A DNA stretch of 64,000 bases, taken from assembly GCF_018403225.1 (NCBI RefSeq), contig NZ_BOSG01000006.1, positions 248,001-312,000 of the forward strand, given 5' to 3'. Below, piece after piece: positions 1 through 8,265 of this stretch (position 1 is the first letter of the stretch; each line of letters starts with the position of its first letter). Origin of the DNA: Paenibacillus sp. J23TS9 (lineage in GTDB: Bacteria; Bacillota; Bacilli; Paenibacillales; Paenibacillaceae). The notes under the pieces were generated by a model. It was not told the DNA's origin and made no database searches. It saw only the letters and a list, made by a program, of their open reading frames with translations. Position numbers and translations under genes: made by a program.

Positions 1-909
1 CCCGCTTGCGGTCAGCACGCGCTCCACGTCGGTATAATCCAGCTTCGCGGGTTCTTCCTCATCCTGGTGGGATTCAATCACATGATGGATCTCCTCGTAC
101 ACATGTGCGATCGTGGCCGAGTCCAGCTGTTCACCCGCCACTTCCTTCACGATGTCTTCAAAGATTCCTCTCTCTTCCAGTGCCGTCACAGACCGTTCCG
201 CATTCAACACCTCTTCGATGAAATGCGGATTCGGATCATTCGATTTCCCCGTAGCATATAGAACCCGGTTCACGTCGGAATAATTGTCCGTCACACTGGG
301 AAAAAAGAACCCTTGCTCCGGTGTGCTGAGCTTGATGATGGGATCCACAATGATATTATACTTATACTCTCTCTCCACATAGTCGAACAAGAGCGCCTTC
401 CGCTGCTTCTCCGTAGAGTTCACGCTGCATAGAATGAACGGATGTCCGAACACTTCGTCATTCCCTGTCTCCTCGGCTTCATCATTTCTCGCCTTGGTCG
501 GCCGGTAATATTGTCCGCGTACGAACGTAATGACCGTATCCCGTTCATACCTCGTGTCGGCCATCATTTTGTCCACGAGCAGCAGCATCAGATCCTGCCA
601 CTCCTCCGGATCTCCCGTCTGCAGAGCTTGGTGAAGCAGCACGCGCGAAGGGTCTTTCTGATCCTCCGCTTTCTCCTGAAACCTCAGCTCGAACAGCTTA
701 TGATCCAATTCGCCGGTCAGCAGCTTTTTGAAATTGCCCATGTACAGTTCCTGCTTCTCCCGGTCCACTAACTCAAAGGGATTCCGCTCCCAGTGATAAA
801 TTTCGTTCGTTTCCTTCATAATGTACACGTTAAGAATATCGTAAATATTCATCAAATGATTATCCAGCTTAAACTGCTTGCGTATGTGCGCGACTTCTTT
901 CTTGTTCAT
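1..909 (-). CDS. DUF4317 family protein, 3' end beyond the window
   Basis: The frame is open from an ATG at 909 down to base 1, giving 303 codons before the window edge. The protein begins MNKKEVAHIRKQFKLDN and contains VDPIIKLSTPEQGFFFPS. From memory this is the DUF4317 family of Bacillus and Paenibacillus, soluble proteins of roughly 400 residues with no known function, so about three quarters of the protein is present. There is no signal peptide or membrane segment; the composition is acidic and soluble. It is separated from the next minus-strand gene by a palindromic element. The family name is from recollection of the N-terminus, not a search. Confidence 0.65.
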   Translation of the reverse strand, partial: MNKKEVAHIRKQFKLDNHLMNIYDILNVYIMKETNEIYHWERNPFELVDREKQELYMGNFKKLLTGELDHKLFELRFQEKAEDQKDPSRVLLHQALQTGDPEEWQDLMLLLVDKMMADTRYERDTVITFVRGQYYRPTKARNDEAEETGNDEVFGHPFILCSVNSTEKQRKALLFDYVEREYKYNIIVDPIIKLSTPEQGFFFPSVTDNYSDVNRVLYATGKSNDPNPHFIEEVLNAERSVTALEERGIFEDIVKEVAGEQLDSATIAHVYEEIHHVIESHQDEEEPAKLDYTDVERVLTASG

Positions 910-965
910 GATTCGTTAGACAACTCCTAGAAAGTAAATTGGCTTTATAAGTATAAACGATATAA

Positions 966-1080
966 AAACCCTTCGCTAGATAAATTGAACTAAAGAAAGG
1001 GTAGGCAATCCGCCTGTATTCCATATGGAACATAGGCGAAGCCATGTGAAACTTTAGTTCATTTTATAATAGAAGGGTTT
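966..1080. mobile_element. MITE-like 115-bp palindromic element
   Basis: The ends are inverted repeats of about 29 bases: AAACCCTTC...TGAACTAAAG on the left (966-995) and CTTTAGTTCA...GAAGGGTTT on the right (1052-1080). Inside is a second imperfect palindrome centred on CCATATGG (about 1020-1027), with CGCCTGTATT facing AACATAGGCG. There is no room for a transposase. Size and terminal repeats fit a miniature inverted-repeat element; a structured RNA is an alternative. It fills the gap between the DUF4317 gene and the next gene. Confidence 0.5.
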
Positions 1081-1087
1081 CATATTC

Positions 1088-1657
1088 TCAACATGTACTA
1101 CGCCGCAGTTCATAAAAATACTGCACGCTGGGATGCTTTAACTTCATCTTCACGGACATGTTTAAAATTCGTTTTTTTCCGATTCGTCTGTCCACCAAAG
1201 CCAGAATATTCAATAAGATATCATCGCTCTCGATGCTTTCTTCTATAGAAGTAGCTAAAAACTTAGTAGCTGTAGCCACAAAATTAGATTTGCTTAATGA
1301 AGCCTGTGCCGTCAATAGCTCCTTTGCATATCCTGATATTTTTCTGTTTCTTGCAATGATTTTTAGACGATCCTCCGGAACAGTCCCTTTGGTGTCCTTT
1401 CTGACCGCTTCCATTTCTTCATCGCTGATCGGAATTTGAATATCAGGGTCATTCTTAATCTCCAGCTCCGCCCCATACCATCTGATTGAACTGGTTCGAT
1501 CACTCATCCGGAGTACATCCTTTTTATCTACCGAAATATAACAAAGCCCTGCTTTATCAGGTAAATAACGATACCCCGTTGCACGGTATTCAACCCTTCC
1601 ATCTAACGCAGGACAGAGAAAACTCTCCAGCTGCTGCTTTAATTTACTCCAGGACAT
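1088..1657 (-). CDS. Conserved hypothetical protein (SF0329-like)
   Basis: This 189-residue protein starts at the ATG at 1657, preceded on its strand by GGAGGGAGGAACC, a strong ribosome site. The N-terminus MSWSKLKQQLESFLCPALDG and the tryptophan/tyrosine-rich first half resemble what NCBI calls SF0329 family proteins, which have no established function. The middle is acidic and the C-terminal half is helical and basic (RRIGKKR at about 157-163). There is no signal peptide or metal-binding motif. It appears monocistronic, between the MITE-like element and the small HTH gene. The family name comes from memory; that it is a real gene is well supported by its ribosome site and composition. Confidence 0.6.
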   Translation of the reverse strand: MSWSKLKQQLESFLCPALDGRVEYRATGYRYLPDKAGLCYISVDKKDVLRMSDRTSSIRWYGAELEIKNDPDIQIPISDEEMEAVRKDTKGTVPEDRLKIIARNRKISGYAKELLTAQASLSKSNFVATATKFLATSIEESIESDDILLNILALVDRRIGKKRILNMSVKMKLKHPSVQYFYELRRSTC

Positions 1658-1900
1658 GGTTCCTCCCTCCTATATCCTCAGACCCTGCATATGCGCATTT
1701 GCGGCTGTCAGGCTTTCTTTTATTGTAAAATAATAGCTCGTATCATTGCGCCTCTGTTCAGTATGAATAAACGCCTGCTAAAAAACAACCCACAAAGTCT
1801 GCATGGGCTAGCCTTAGGGACTCCTTGCCCCTTCGATTATGTAATAGGAGTACATGGTCCTCAGTCTGAAATATCAATGCCGTTAATCTCCCTTTACTTC

Positions 1901-2116
1901 TTATTCGTTCGGAATTAATTCATACAAGGCACGAACATCACAACCGATGGAATCGGCGATTGATATGGCAATTTTGAGTGGCATCACTCTTTTGTTTTCA
2001 ATAAAGTCGTAAACTCGTTCCGGTTTAAAAAGCAAGTCTTTGGCCAGCCATTCCGCTGACTTTCCGGATTCCATCAATCGTTCATTCAGCAAGCAACGTC
2101 CAAGTTCAAATTTCAA
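1901..2116 (-). CDS. Small Cro/C1-type HTH protein
   Basis: This 71-residue protein has a compact helix-turn-helix of the XRE (Cro/C1) type: SGKSAEWLAKDL is the first helix pair and KPERVYDFIENKR the recognition region, followed by MPLKIAISIADSIGCDVRAL. The proposed start is TTG at 2116 because GGAGGT lies nine bases upstream; the in-frame ATG at 2134 itself overlaps the ribosome site. The pattern '(M)K-E-GRCLLNERL ... DFIE-KRVMPLKTAISIA' matches small Paenibacillus XRE regulators as I remember them. Targets are unknown. It is probably a DNA-binding regulator standing alone, with no toxin-like partner next to it. Confidence 0.7.
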   Translation of the reverse strand: MKFELGRCLLNERLMESGKSAEWLAKDLLFKPERVYDFIENKRVMPLKIAISIADSIGCDVRALYELIPNE

Positions 2117-2289
2117 GAAGCGATGACCTCCCACGTAAGAGAATATTTATTTAACCTTAAGCGTTGTCCGTTGCCAGCATGAGTATACTTTATAAAGAAA
2201 GCCTTAACGATAAAGTTCCTCATGCGTCTGCCCAATTTATCGGGGGGTTCCATCCGCGCTATCGTTCCTCGTTAGCTTCACGGCTCATG

Positions 2290-2525
2290 TCATAAACGGA
2301 ACTCATCTTCGAGAATAGCCATCGTGATCATATCATGAAACTTTCCATCTATATTTAATGCGTCTCGCTGTAACCCTTCTCGTTTAAAACCAATCTTCTC
2401 GTTTACATGGATCGCTCGCGGGTTAAAGGTATATACGCCTAAATGAATTCGATGCAGCTTTAATGTGTTAAATCCATAACGAAGCATTTTGGCAATTTTG
2501 CGGGTATAATCATATGTGCAGGCTC
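2290..2525 (-). pseudogene. GNAT acetyltransferase, C-terminal remnant
   Basis: The frame encodes the second half of a RimJ/RimL-type acetyltransferase: LRYGFNTLKLHRIHLGVYTF, NPRAIHVNEKIGFKREG (the acetyl-CoA-binding end of the fold) and the usual tail DMITMAILEDEF. The first half of the domain, about 80-90 residues, is missing. Upstream of about 2525 the frame stops resembling the family, and it collides with the remnant of an opposite-strand hydrolase gene. It is therefore read as a truncated, non-functional gene. The exact breakpoint is uncertain by about 30 bases. Confidence 0.65.
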
Positions 2526-2549
2526 GCCGCGTATTTTGAGCGATATTTT

Positions 2550-3009
2550 GATGAGCCAAAATGATGATGTGCTCACTCAACTGCCAAAATTACTGCAGAA
2601 AATCGCGAAAAAGCAAATCGCGGGCTTTAAAGTCAAATTTGACGCCATCACGGAAATGAGCGAGGAAGAAGCAAAACAGACAAAGGTTTTTGGTAAAACC
2701 TACGCATGGTATTTCAAGGAGATGGCCGGACATCCCGCAGTTGATTATCTGATCGCAACAGAAAAACCCGTGCTGATATTACAAGGAGACAAGGATTTTC
2801 AGGTCTCCACGGAAAAGGATTTTGCGCTCTATCAGCAAATCTGCATCGGTAAGCCCAACGTCCATTTCAAACTCTACCCTGGATTGAACCACCTGTTTAT
2901 GAAGTCAGTTTATGGTAGGGTCAAGGACTTCAAAAAAGAGTACAAAGTCCCACAAAAGGTGTCTGCAGAAGTTTTGGAGGATATCGCGGAGTGGATATTG
3001 GCCAAATAA
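2550..3009 (+). pseudogene. Alpha/beta hydrolase, C-terminal remnant
   Basis: The plus-strand frame carries the C-terminal part of an alpha/beta hydrolase of the DUF3887/acyl-thioester-hydrolase type: EKPVLILQGDKDFQVSTEKD supplies the acid-residue loop and KLYPGLNHLFM the catalytic histidine. The N-terminal half, with the nucleophile elbow GxSxG, is absent. The frame can start at an ATG at 2536 but no good ribosome site precedes it. Together with the truncated acetyltransferase on the other strand it marks a deletion or rearrangement junction near 2525-2555. Confidence 0.65.
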
Positions 3010-3048
3010 TATAGATTAGTTCATTCTATATGGCTTATAGGATAGATA

Positions 3049-3077
3049 AAAACAGCCTAGAGTATTCCAGGCTGTTT
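3049..3077 (-). terminator. Rho-independent terminator after the Rieske gene
   Basis: The stem AAACAGCCT (3050-3058) pairs with AGGCTGTTT (3069-3077) over a 10-base loop. On the minus strand the stem is followed by a T run, placing it about 50 bases beyond the end of the minus-strand import operon. The hydrolase remnant on the other strand ends just before it, so it may act in both directions. Confidence 0.7.
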
Positions 3078-3125
3078 ACGTATAGTAAACGATCTAATTC
3101 AGGGGATACCTCCAAGAAACTTTCT

Positions 3126-3488
3126 TCAATTACGCTCCCGCAGCACAACATATACCCCGGCATCATCGGTTTCCACCGGATAACCACGCAGCTTCGCGTC
3201 GCTGCCTGCAGCCAGGTGATGACCGCTCTTCAGGTCGAATTCCCAGCCGTGCCATGGGCAACGCAGCACTTGATCCTCCAATCCATACTCATAATCGTAA
3301 ACTCCGGAAGGGAGCCGCGTCCCTCGAATCGTACCCGCGCATACCGGCGCCGCCGCATGTGGACAAACGTTACGCCACGCGTAGTATTTACCTTCGATTC
3401 GAAACAGGCCGATTTCCATCTCTTTCAATTTTACAATAAGTTTGCCTCCGTCGCTGATCGCATCTGGCTCCGCCACTTTCACTCTCAT
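3126..3488 (-). CDS. Rieske [2Fe-2S] domain protein
   Basis: This 120-residue stand-alone Rieske domain has Cys42-Pro-His44 ([10 protein letters not shown]) and Cys77-Pro-Trp-His80 ([10 protein letters not shown]), the two-Cys two-His set that binds a [2Fe-2S] cluster. The spacing and the insert between the motifs fit Rieske ferredoxins of dioxygenase or oxidase systems. Its ATG (3488) overlaps the stop of the upstream amidohydrolase gene as ATGA, so the two are translationally coupled. There is no membrane anchor, so it is cytosolic. No oxygenase subunit is present nearby. The likely role is a small electron carrier or redox sensor for the pathway served by the import operon; that role is inference. 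Confidence 0.8.
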   Translation of the reverse strand: MRVKVAEPDAISDGGKLIVKLKEMEIGLFRIEGKYYAWRNVCPHAAAPVCAGTIRGTRLPSGVYDYEYGLEDQVLRCPWHGWEFDLKSGHHLAAGSDAKLRGYPVETDDAGVYVVLRERN

Positions 3489-4579
3489 GCGGGACCCGCC
3501 TCCTTCGGCCCCTCCGGGATCGGGAAGCCGTACAGCTCTGCAGCGGTATATCCTAGAATGCGTTCCTTCAGCTTCTGAGGAAGGCCTCTCAGCACCACTT
3601 TCGGGTTGTCGAAGTCCCAATGCGGATAGTCGGACGAGAACATGGCGATCTGTTCCGCTTGCATCATCTCAAAAATTTGCAGCAGATGTTCCGGCTTCTT
3701 CGGTTCTTCGATCGGCTGCGTGGTTACACGCACATGCTCCACAATATACTCCGAAGGCAGACGCTTGAGCCATGGCGTGGTATCGCGCAGCGCTTTATAG
3801 TTTTTGTCCATGCGCCACATCAAATGGGGCAGCCAGGCTATACCGCCTTCGATCGCTACAAATTTAAGCTTCGGATATTTTTCGAACACCCCTTCGCATA
3901 CCAGGCTATTGATATGAGTCATAAAATTCGCAGGCAGAATATTATGCCATTCCATATACCGGGTCGGGTATCCGGCAGGTGTCGGGGCGCCGGATATCCC
4001 CTTCCCTTCCGTGCCCGGGTGAATGGCGACCGGCAGTCCATTCCGTTCTGCCGCTTCGTAGATCGGATGGTAGAAGCGGTTGCCGTACGGCATACGCGCT
4101 CCACTTCCCATCACGACCTGCACCATGCCCGGATGCGATCCCATCCTGTCGATTTCCTTGACGGCTTCGGCCGGGTCGGAATGGTTAATCTGAATGGAGC
4201 CTTTGAATTTCGGGCTGACGTTCAGCCAATGATCCGCCAGCCAATCGTTGAAGGCGGCAGCGACGGCATTCGCATAGTCCGGATCGGCATGAAGAGAAAT
4301 GCCCTGCTCTCCTCCGCCCGTTAGTATGCCGTAATCGATGCCGAACGGTTCCATATAATGCTGAAGGACAAACTGCGGATCGCTTCCGGCCGAGCCTCCA
4401 TTGTCGGGCTTTGCGTCCTGACGCAGTACACCTACGGGCGAATAATACTGCCCGTGCACACCGATCCCGCTTTCGAGCCATTGTTGATGCCATACTTTCG
4501 GCAGATAAGGCAGCAGGTCCTGCGGTTTGTCGATTGCATTGTGGATGTCAGCATCTACGATAAACGATGCGGATCGCAT
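3485..4579 (-). CDS. Amidohydrolase-2 family metal-dependent hydrolase
   Basis: This is a 364-residue TIM-barrel hydrolase of the ACMSD-like Amidohydrolase_2 family (members include decarboxylases and lactonases). Visible metal and active-site elements are DADIH near the N-terminus, PVAIHPG at about 180, the FVAIEGG strand at about 245 and SSDYPHWD at about 318. The ATG follows AAAGGAGGGC. It lies 32 bases after the binding-protein gene and overlaps the Rieske gene by four bases, so it belongs to the same operon. The enzyme probably acts in the cytosol on the imported compound or a product of it; the reaction (hydrolysis or decarboxylation) cannot be told from sequence. Confidence 0.75.
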   Translation of the reverse strand: MRSASFIVDADIHNAIDKPQDLLPYLPKVWHQQWLESGIGVHGQYYSPVGVLRQDAKPDNGGSAGSDPQFVLQHYMEPFGIDYGILTGGGEQGISLHADPDYANAVAAAFNDWLADHWLNVSPKFKGSIQINHSDPAEAVKEIDRMGSHPGMVQVVMGSGARMPYGNRFYHPIYEAAERNGLPVAIHPGTEGKGISGAPTPAGYPTRYMEWHNILPANFMTHINSLVCEGVFEKYPKLKFVAIEGGIAWLPHLMWRMDKNYKALRDTTPWLKRLPSEYIVEHVRVTTQPIEEPKKPEHLLQIFEMMQAEQIAMFSSDYPHWDFDNPKVVLRGLPQKLKERILGYTAAELYGFPIPEGPKEAGPA

Positions 4580-4611
4580 TCTATGCCCTCCTTTGATTTG
4601 TATTTGACCGC

Positions 4612-6174
4612 TTACTTAGAGCCATACGTGCGCGTATATGCCGTATTGTACATATCCAACAGTTCATCGGCGCCGAGCTTCTTCAATTGATCCAAAAACT
4701 GCTGGTAGTTCGCATCGGTAATCGGCGTCTTGCCTGTGACGAATTCCGTAATTTTCTGCTCCAAAAACTTGGTGAGCGGGGTCAGCTTCGATTTTTCCAG
4801 ATCGAGCTCTTCCGTCGTCTTCACGAGCGCCTTAGGAGCTGGAATGATGAATTTTTCATAGCTGCTGTTGATCGCTTTGCTTTTGTCGTCGAGGCCTCTC
4901 TCCCACGTTTGACGTGCGAGTGCATTGTTCAGCGAAATGTTGTCGTACCATACGCCGAAATCGCGTCGCAGCGGCACATACGGGCTAGCGCCGAATTCTT
5001 TCATGTAGACAGGCTCCCCGTTCTCCAGGGTATACGACTTGCCTTCAATGCCGAGCGACAAATATTTGGTGCCTTCTTCACTTACGAGATAGTCAAGGAA
5101 TTTGACAGCTCTTTCCTTATCCTTGACTTTGGCCGAAATGGCCCGCCCCACCGATCCTACGACCGGACGGGAAAACTGATACGTCTTTACGCCGTCAGCA
5201 GCAAACTCAGGAAGCGCTTCCAGGTCGTAATTCGGCGTGCCGGCTTGCTTCGCTTTATCGATCGTCGGGTTCACTTCCGCCTTCCAGTAGTAGGTTACAG
5301 ACGACTTTCCTTTTAAGAACCGTTCTTCCCACTGATCCGGCGTCAACAAATAAAATTCGGGATCAAGCAGCTTTTCAGTATACAGCTTATTCATAAATGC
5401 GAGTGCATCCTTATATCCGCTGTTGTATGGCGCGAACTCGTATTTGTTTTCCGTCGGACTTTGATTGAAAAAGCCTGAAATACCCGTGAAAATCTTTCCG
5501 AATACGGTATACATTCCGGTATCCGCCGTGACCGGGGTATTGAAGCTGAGCGGGTAGCTGTCCGGTTCTTTAGCCTTCATGTCTTTCAGGAATTGATAAA
5601 ATTCATTGAGATTGGTGGGGGCCTTCAAGTTATATTTATCCATCAAATCCTTGCGCGCCATCCAAATATAATTGAAGCCTTTACCGGCGGGATCACCTTC
5701 GAGCACAGGCACGTCGTAAATGCCGCCGTCCGCGCCCGTGGCCACGGCCTTCGCTTCGGGGTACGTATCATAAAACTTTTTGAGATTGGGCGCGATATCC
5801 AAATAATCCTTCAAATTCAGGAATACCTTCTCCGGCCCATTCTCCCTGGCCTCTTGATTAGACGGTTGGCTGATATCCGTGATTGTGTTGGTAGCGATCA
5901 TAATCTGCCGCTTCTCCGTCAAGCCCTCTTGGCTGACGACTTGCCAATCCACTTTGACGCCCGTTTTCGCTTCAATTTCCTTGAAGATTTCCCAATCATT
6001 CTTTACCTTTCCTTCCGGGCGGTCGTAAACCAACCAAGAGAACGTAATTGGCTTTGTCGAGTCTGTCCCCCCTCCGTCTGCCCCTTCTTTCTTTCCGCCT
6101 TTTCCACTGCAGCCGGCGGTCAGAGTGCTCAGCATTACGGCAGAAAGGATGATGGCCATCATTCTTTTACTCAC
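4612..6174 (-). CDS. ABC importer substrate-binding lipoprotein (LipO/YtcQ type)
   Basis: This 520-residue extracellular solute-binding protein is anchored by a lipoprotein signal: basic start, hydrophobic core and lipobox LTAGC with Cys22. The start is the GTG at 6174, chosen because AGGAGG lies nine bases upstream. The body shows the family-1 binding-protein pattern ([40 protein letters not shown]). It follows two permease genes by about 65 bases. Such LipO proteins in Paenibacillus usually serve oligo- or polysaccharide-derived ligands. Here the downstream amidohydrolase and Rieske genes make a less ordinary ligand possible. Confidence 0.85.
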   Translation of the reverse strand: MSKRMMAIILSAVMLSTLTAGCSGKGGKKEGADGGGTDSTKPITFSWLVYDRPEGKVKNDWEIFKEIEAKTGVKVDWQVVSQEGLTEKRQIMIATNTITDISQPSNQEARENGPEKVFLNLKDYLDIAPNLKKFYDTYPEAKAVATGADGGIYDVPVLEGDPAGKGFNYIWMARKDLMDKYNLKAPTNLNEFYQFLKDMKAKEPDSYPLSFNTPVTADTGMYTVFGKIFTGISGFFNQSPTENKYEFAPYNSGYKDALAFMNKLYTEKLLDPEFYLLTPDQWEERFLKGKSSVTYYWKAEVNPTIDKAKQAGTPNYDLEALPEFAADGVKTYQFSRPVVGSVGRAISAKVKDKERAVKFLDYLVSEEGTKYLSLGIEGKSYTLENGEPVYMKEFGASPYVPLRRDFGVWYDNISLNNALARQTWERGLDDKSKAINSSYEKFIIPAPKALVKTTEELDLEKSKLTPLTKFLEQKITEFVTGKTPITDANYQQFLDQLKKLGADELLDMYNTAYTRTYGSK

Positions 6175-6238
6175 TTGTTTGAACCCTCCTTTTATTTTGC
6201 ATTGGATATATAGGAATAGATCCCGGTGGAATCTATAT

Positions 6239-7099
6239 CTATCCCTTGATTCCACCGATCATGGTGCCCTGTACGAAATACTTTTGAATGAACGGATACA
6301 CGCATAAGATCGGCACCGTAGCGATCGTGATCATGGCGTATTTCAGCGTCTCTATATAGTCGGTGTTGCCTTCGCCCTGGACATTCGAGCCGGCGATAAT
6401 GATGTTGCGCAGCATGATCTGCAGAGGATACATGCTCCGATCGTTCAAATAGATCAGCGCATCGAAGAACGAGTTCCATTGATTGACGGCAGTAAACAAA
6501 CCGATGGAGACGAGTACCGGAAGTGAAAGCGGAAGTACAATCCGCAGGAACACCTGCATCGTGCCGCAGCCGTCAATGGTGGCGGCATCTTCCAGCTCTT
6601 CCGGCAATCCCTCGAAAAAGGTGCGCATGATGAACAAATACCAAGTGCTAACCAGCGACGGCAGCACGATCGCCCACATCGTATCAAGCAGGCCCAGATT
6701 CTGCACCACAAGGAAGGTCGGGATCATCCCCCCTCCGAACATCAGCGTGAAGGCCGCCAGAAACAATATCAGCGGACGGCCGGGGAGCCCCTTTTTGGCA
6801 AGCGGATAAGCCATGGCAGATGTAACGGCAAGTGATAAGAAGGTTTGAACGGCGGTATAACGAATCGTGTTCCAATAGCTGATCCATAGATCCGGATTGC
6901 CGAGGAGCCTTTCATAAGCAACAAAGTTAATCGCTTTGGGCCAGAGAACGACCCGCCCGCTCATGACCATAGCGTTATCACTGATGGAAGCGGAAAACAC
7001 ATATATGAGTGGATATACCATGACGATAATAAGAATGATCATGATGAAGATATTAACCCCGTCAAATAACCTCGAGCCGAAGCTTTCCTTGATTTTCAT
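6239..7099 (-). CDS. ABC sugar-type permease (LplC/YtcP type)
   Basis: This 286-residue inner-membrane permease has about six membrane segments and the ATPase-contact loop EDAATIDGCGTMQVFLRIVL (EAA motif, about residue 180). The C-terminal PFIQKYFVQGTMIGGIKG is typical of LplC-like subunits. The start at ATG 7099 lies 13 bases after the preceding permease stop and follows a G-rich ribosome site. It would form the heterodimeric channel of a CUT1 importer with the gene upstream. No ATPase is encoded in the operon, so a shared MsmX-like ATPase elsewhere is expected. Confidence 0.85.
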   Translation of the reverse strand: MKIKESFGSRLFDGVNIFIMIILIIVMVYPLIYVFSASISDNAMVMSGRVVLWPKAINFVAYERLLGNPDLWISYWNTIRYTAVQTFLSLAVTSAMAYPLAKKGLPGRPLILFLAAFTLMFGGGMIPTFLVVQNLGLLDTMWAIVLPSLVSTWYLFIMRTFFEGLPEELEDAATIDGCGTMQVFLRIVLPLSLPVLVSIGLFTAVNQWNSFFDALIYLNDRSMYPLQIMLRNIIIAGSNVQGEGNTDYIETLKYAMITIATVPILCVYPFIQKYFVQGTMIGGIKG

Positions 7100-7112
7100 G
7101 ACTAGCCCCCCT

Positions 7113-8084
7113 TCACCATAGACTTGTATCCGAGAACTTCTTGACGACACGATTCGCTGACACGACCAGCACGAATCCGATCACCGACTGAAACAAACCG
7201 ACAGCCGTAGCGAAGCTGAAGTCGGCGGTTAGGATGCCGCGCCGGTAAATGTAAGTATTGAGGACGTCCGCGGTTTCATAAGTCATCGGATTGTACAGCA
7301 AAATAATTTTTTGAAAGCCGGTTTCCATAAAATGGCTAAGCGTCAGGACAAACAGGACGATCATAACCGGGATCATGCCGATGAAGGTCACATGACGCAT
7401 TTGTTGAAACCGATTGGCGCCATCGATTTTAGCAGCCTCATACAAGGTCGGATCGACGCCGGCAATCGCCGCCAAGTACAAGATGGTACCCCAGCCGATC
7501 GTCTGCCAAATTTCCGAGCCTACGTAGATCGTTCGGAACCATCCCGGCTCGCCGAGAAACATAATTCGCCCGACGCCGAGCCAGTCGAGTATATGATTGA
7601 TGATTCCGGTCTGCTGCGACAAAAAGGTAACCATAATGCCGGCAATCACGACGGTAGATAAAAAGTGAGGCATATAACTCACGCTCTGCACGAACCATTT
7701 GAACTTCCGGCTTCGAATTTCATGGAACAGCAAGGCAAGGATGATCGGCGCCGGAAAACGGAATAGCAGATCGTACACATTGAGCATGACCGTATTCCGG
7801 ACCAGCTTCCAGGCATCCGGCGTATTGAGGAAAAAATCAATAAAATGCTGCAGCCCAACAAACTTGCTGCCCATGATCCCCCGGCCGATTGAGAAATTCT
7901 GAAACGCGATGATCACCCCGTACATCGGCGCATACTTGAAGAGGATGTAGTACAGAATGCCGGGCAGCATTAACAAATATAACGTTCTGTACTTCTTCAG
8001 CTTGAATCGGAGTGAAGCACCCTTTCCACTTTGTACTCGGGCTGGTATTTGTGCGCTTGCGGCATCACTTCGGTCCAATGACAA
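7113..8084 (-). CDS. ABC sugar-type permease (LplB type)
   Basis: This 323-residue permease has the LplB hallmarks: LLMLPGILYYILFKYAPMYG as the first membrane helix, then IAFQNFSIGRGI, and the EAA loop YEAAKIDGANRFQQMRHVTF. The proposed start is TTG at 8084, eight bases after GGAGG; an in-frame start at 8153 would add 23 residues without a comparable ribosome site. It is the first structural gene of the operon, about 180 bases downstream of the AraC-type regulator on the same strand, and pairs with the next permease. Confidence 0.82.
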   Translation of the reverse strand: MSLDRSDAASAQIPARVQSGKGASLRFKLKKYRTLYLLMLPGILYYILFKYAPMYGVIIAFQNFSIGRGIMGSKFVGLQHFIDFFLNTPDAWKLVRNTVMLNVYDLLFRFPAPIILALLFHEIRSRKFKWFVQSVSYMPHFLSTVVIAGIMVTFLSQQTGIINHILDWLGVGRIMFLGEPGWFRTIYVGSEIWQTIGWGTILYLAAIAGVDPTLYEAAKIDGANRFQQMRHVTFIGMIPVMIVLFVLTLSHFMETGFQKIILLYNPMTYETADVLNTYIYRRGILTADFSFATAVGLFQSVIGFVLVVSANRVVKKFSDTSLW

Positions 8085-8265
8085 CGGTTTCACCTCCTTT
8101 GGCAGGCGTTTGAACGCGAGCCGAATGTTTGCTCTGACTATAGGTTGTGACACGCCGCCGGTAAAGCACCAAGTTTTCGGAATGTCTCCATTTTTACAAG
8201 CCGCATGACACCGCCATCCGCATGATCAGCAGGAGAAAAAAATGAGACTTCGAAAAAAAGAAGAC

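Noticed and set aside
3620..4324. 234-codon plus-strand frame opposite the amidohydrolase
   Set aside because: Its His/Arg/Pro-rich composition is that of an antisense frame, and the minus strand has a clear family match and ribosome site.
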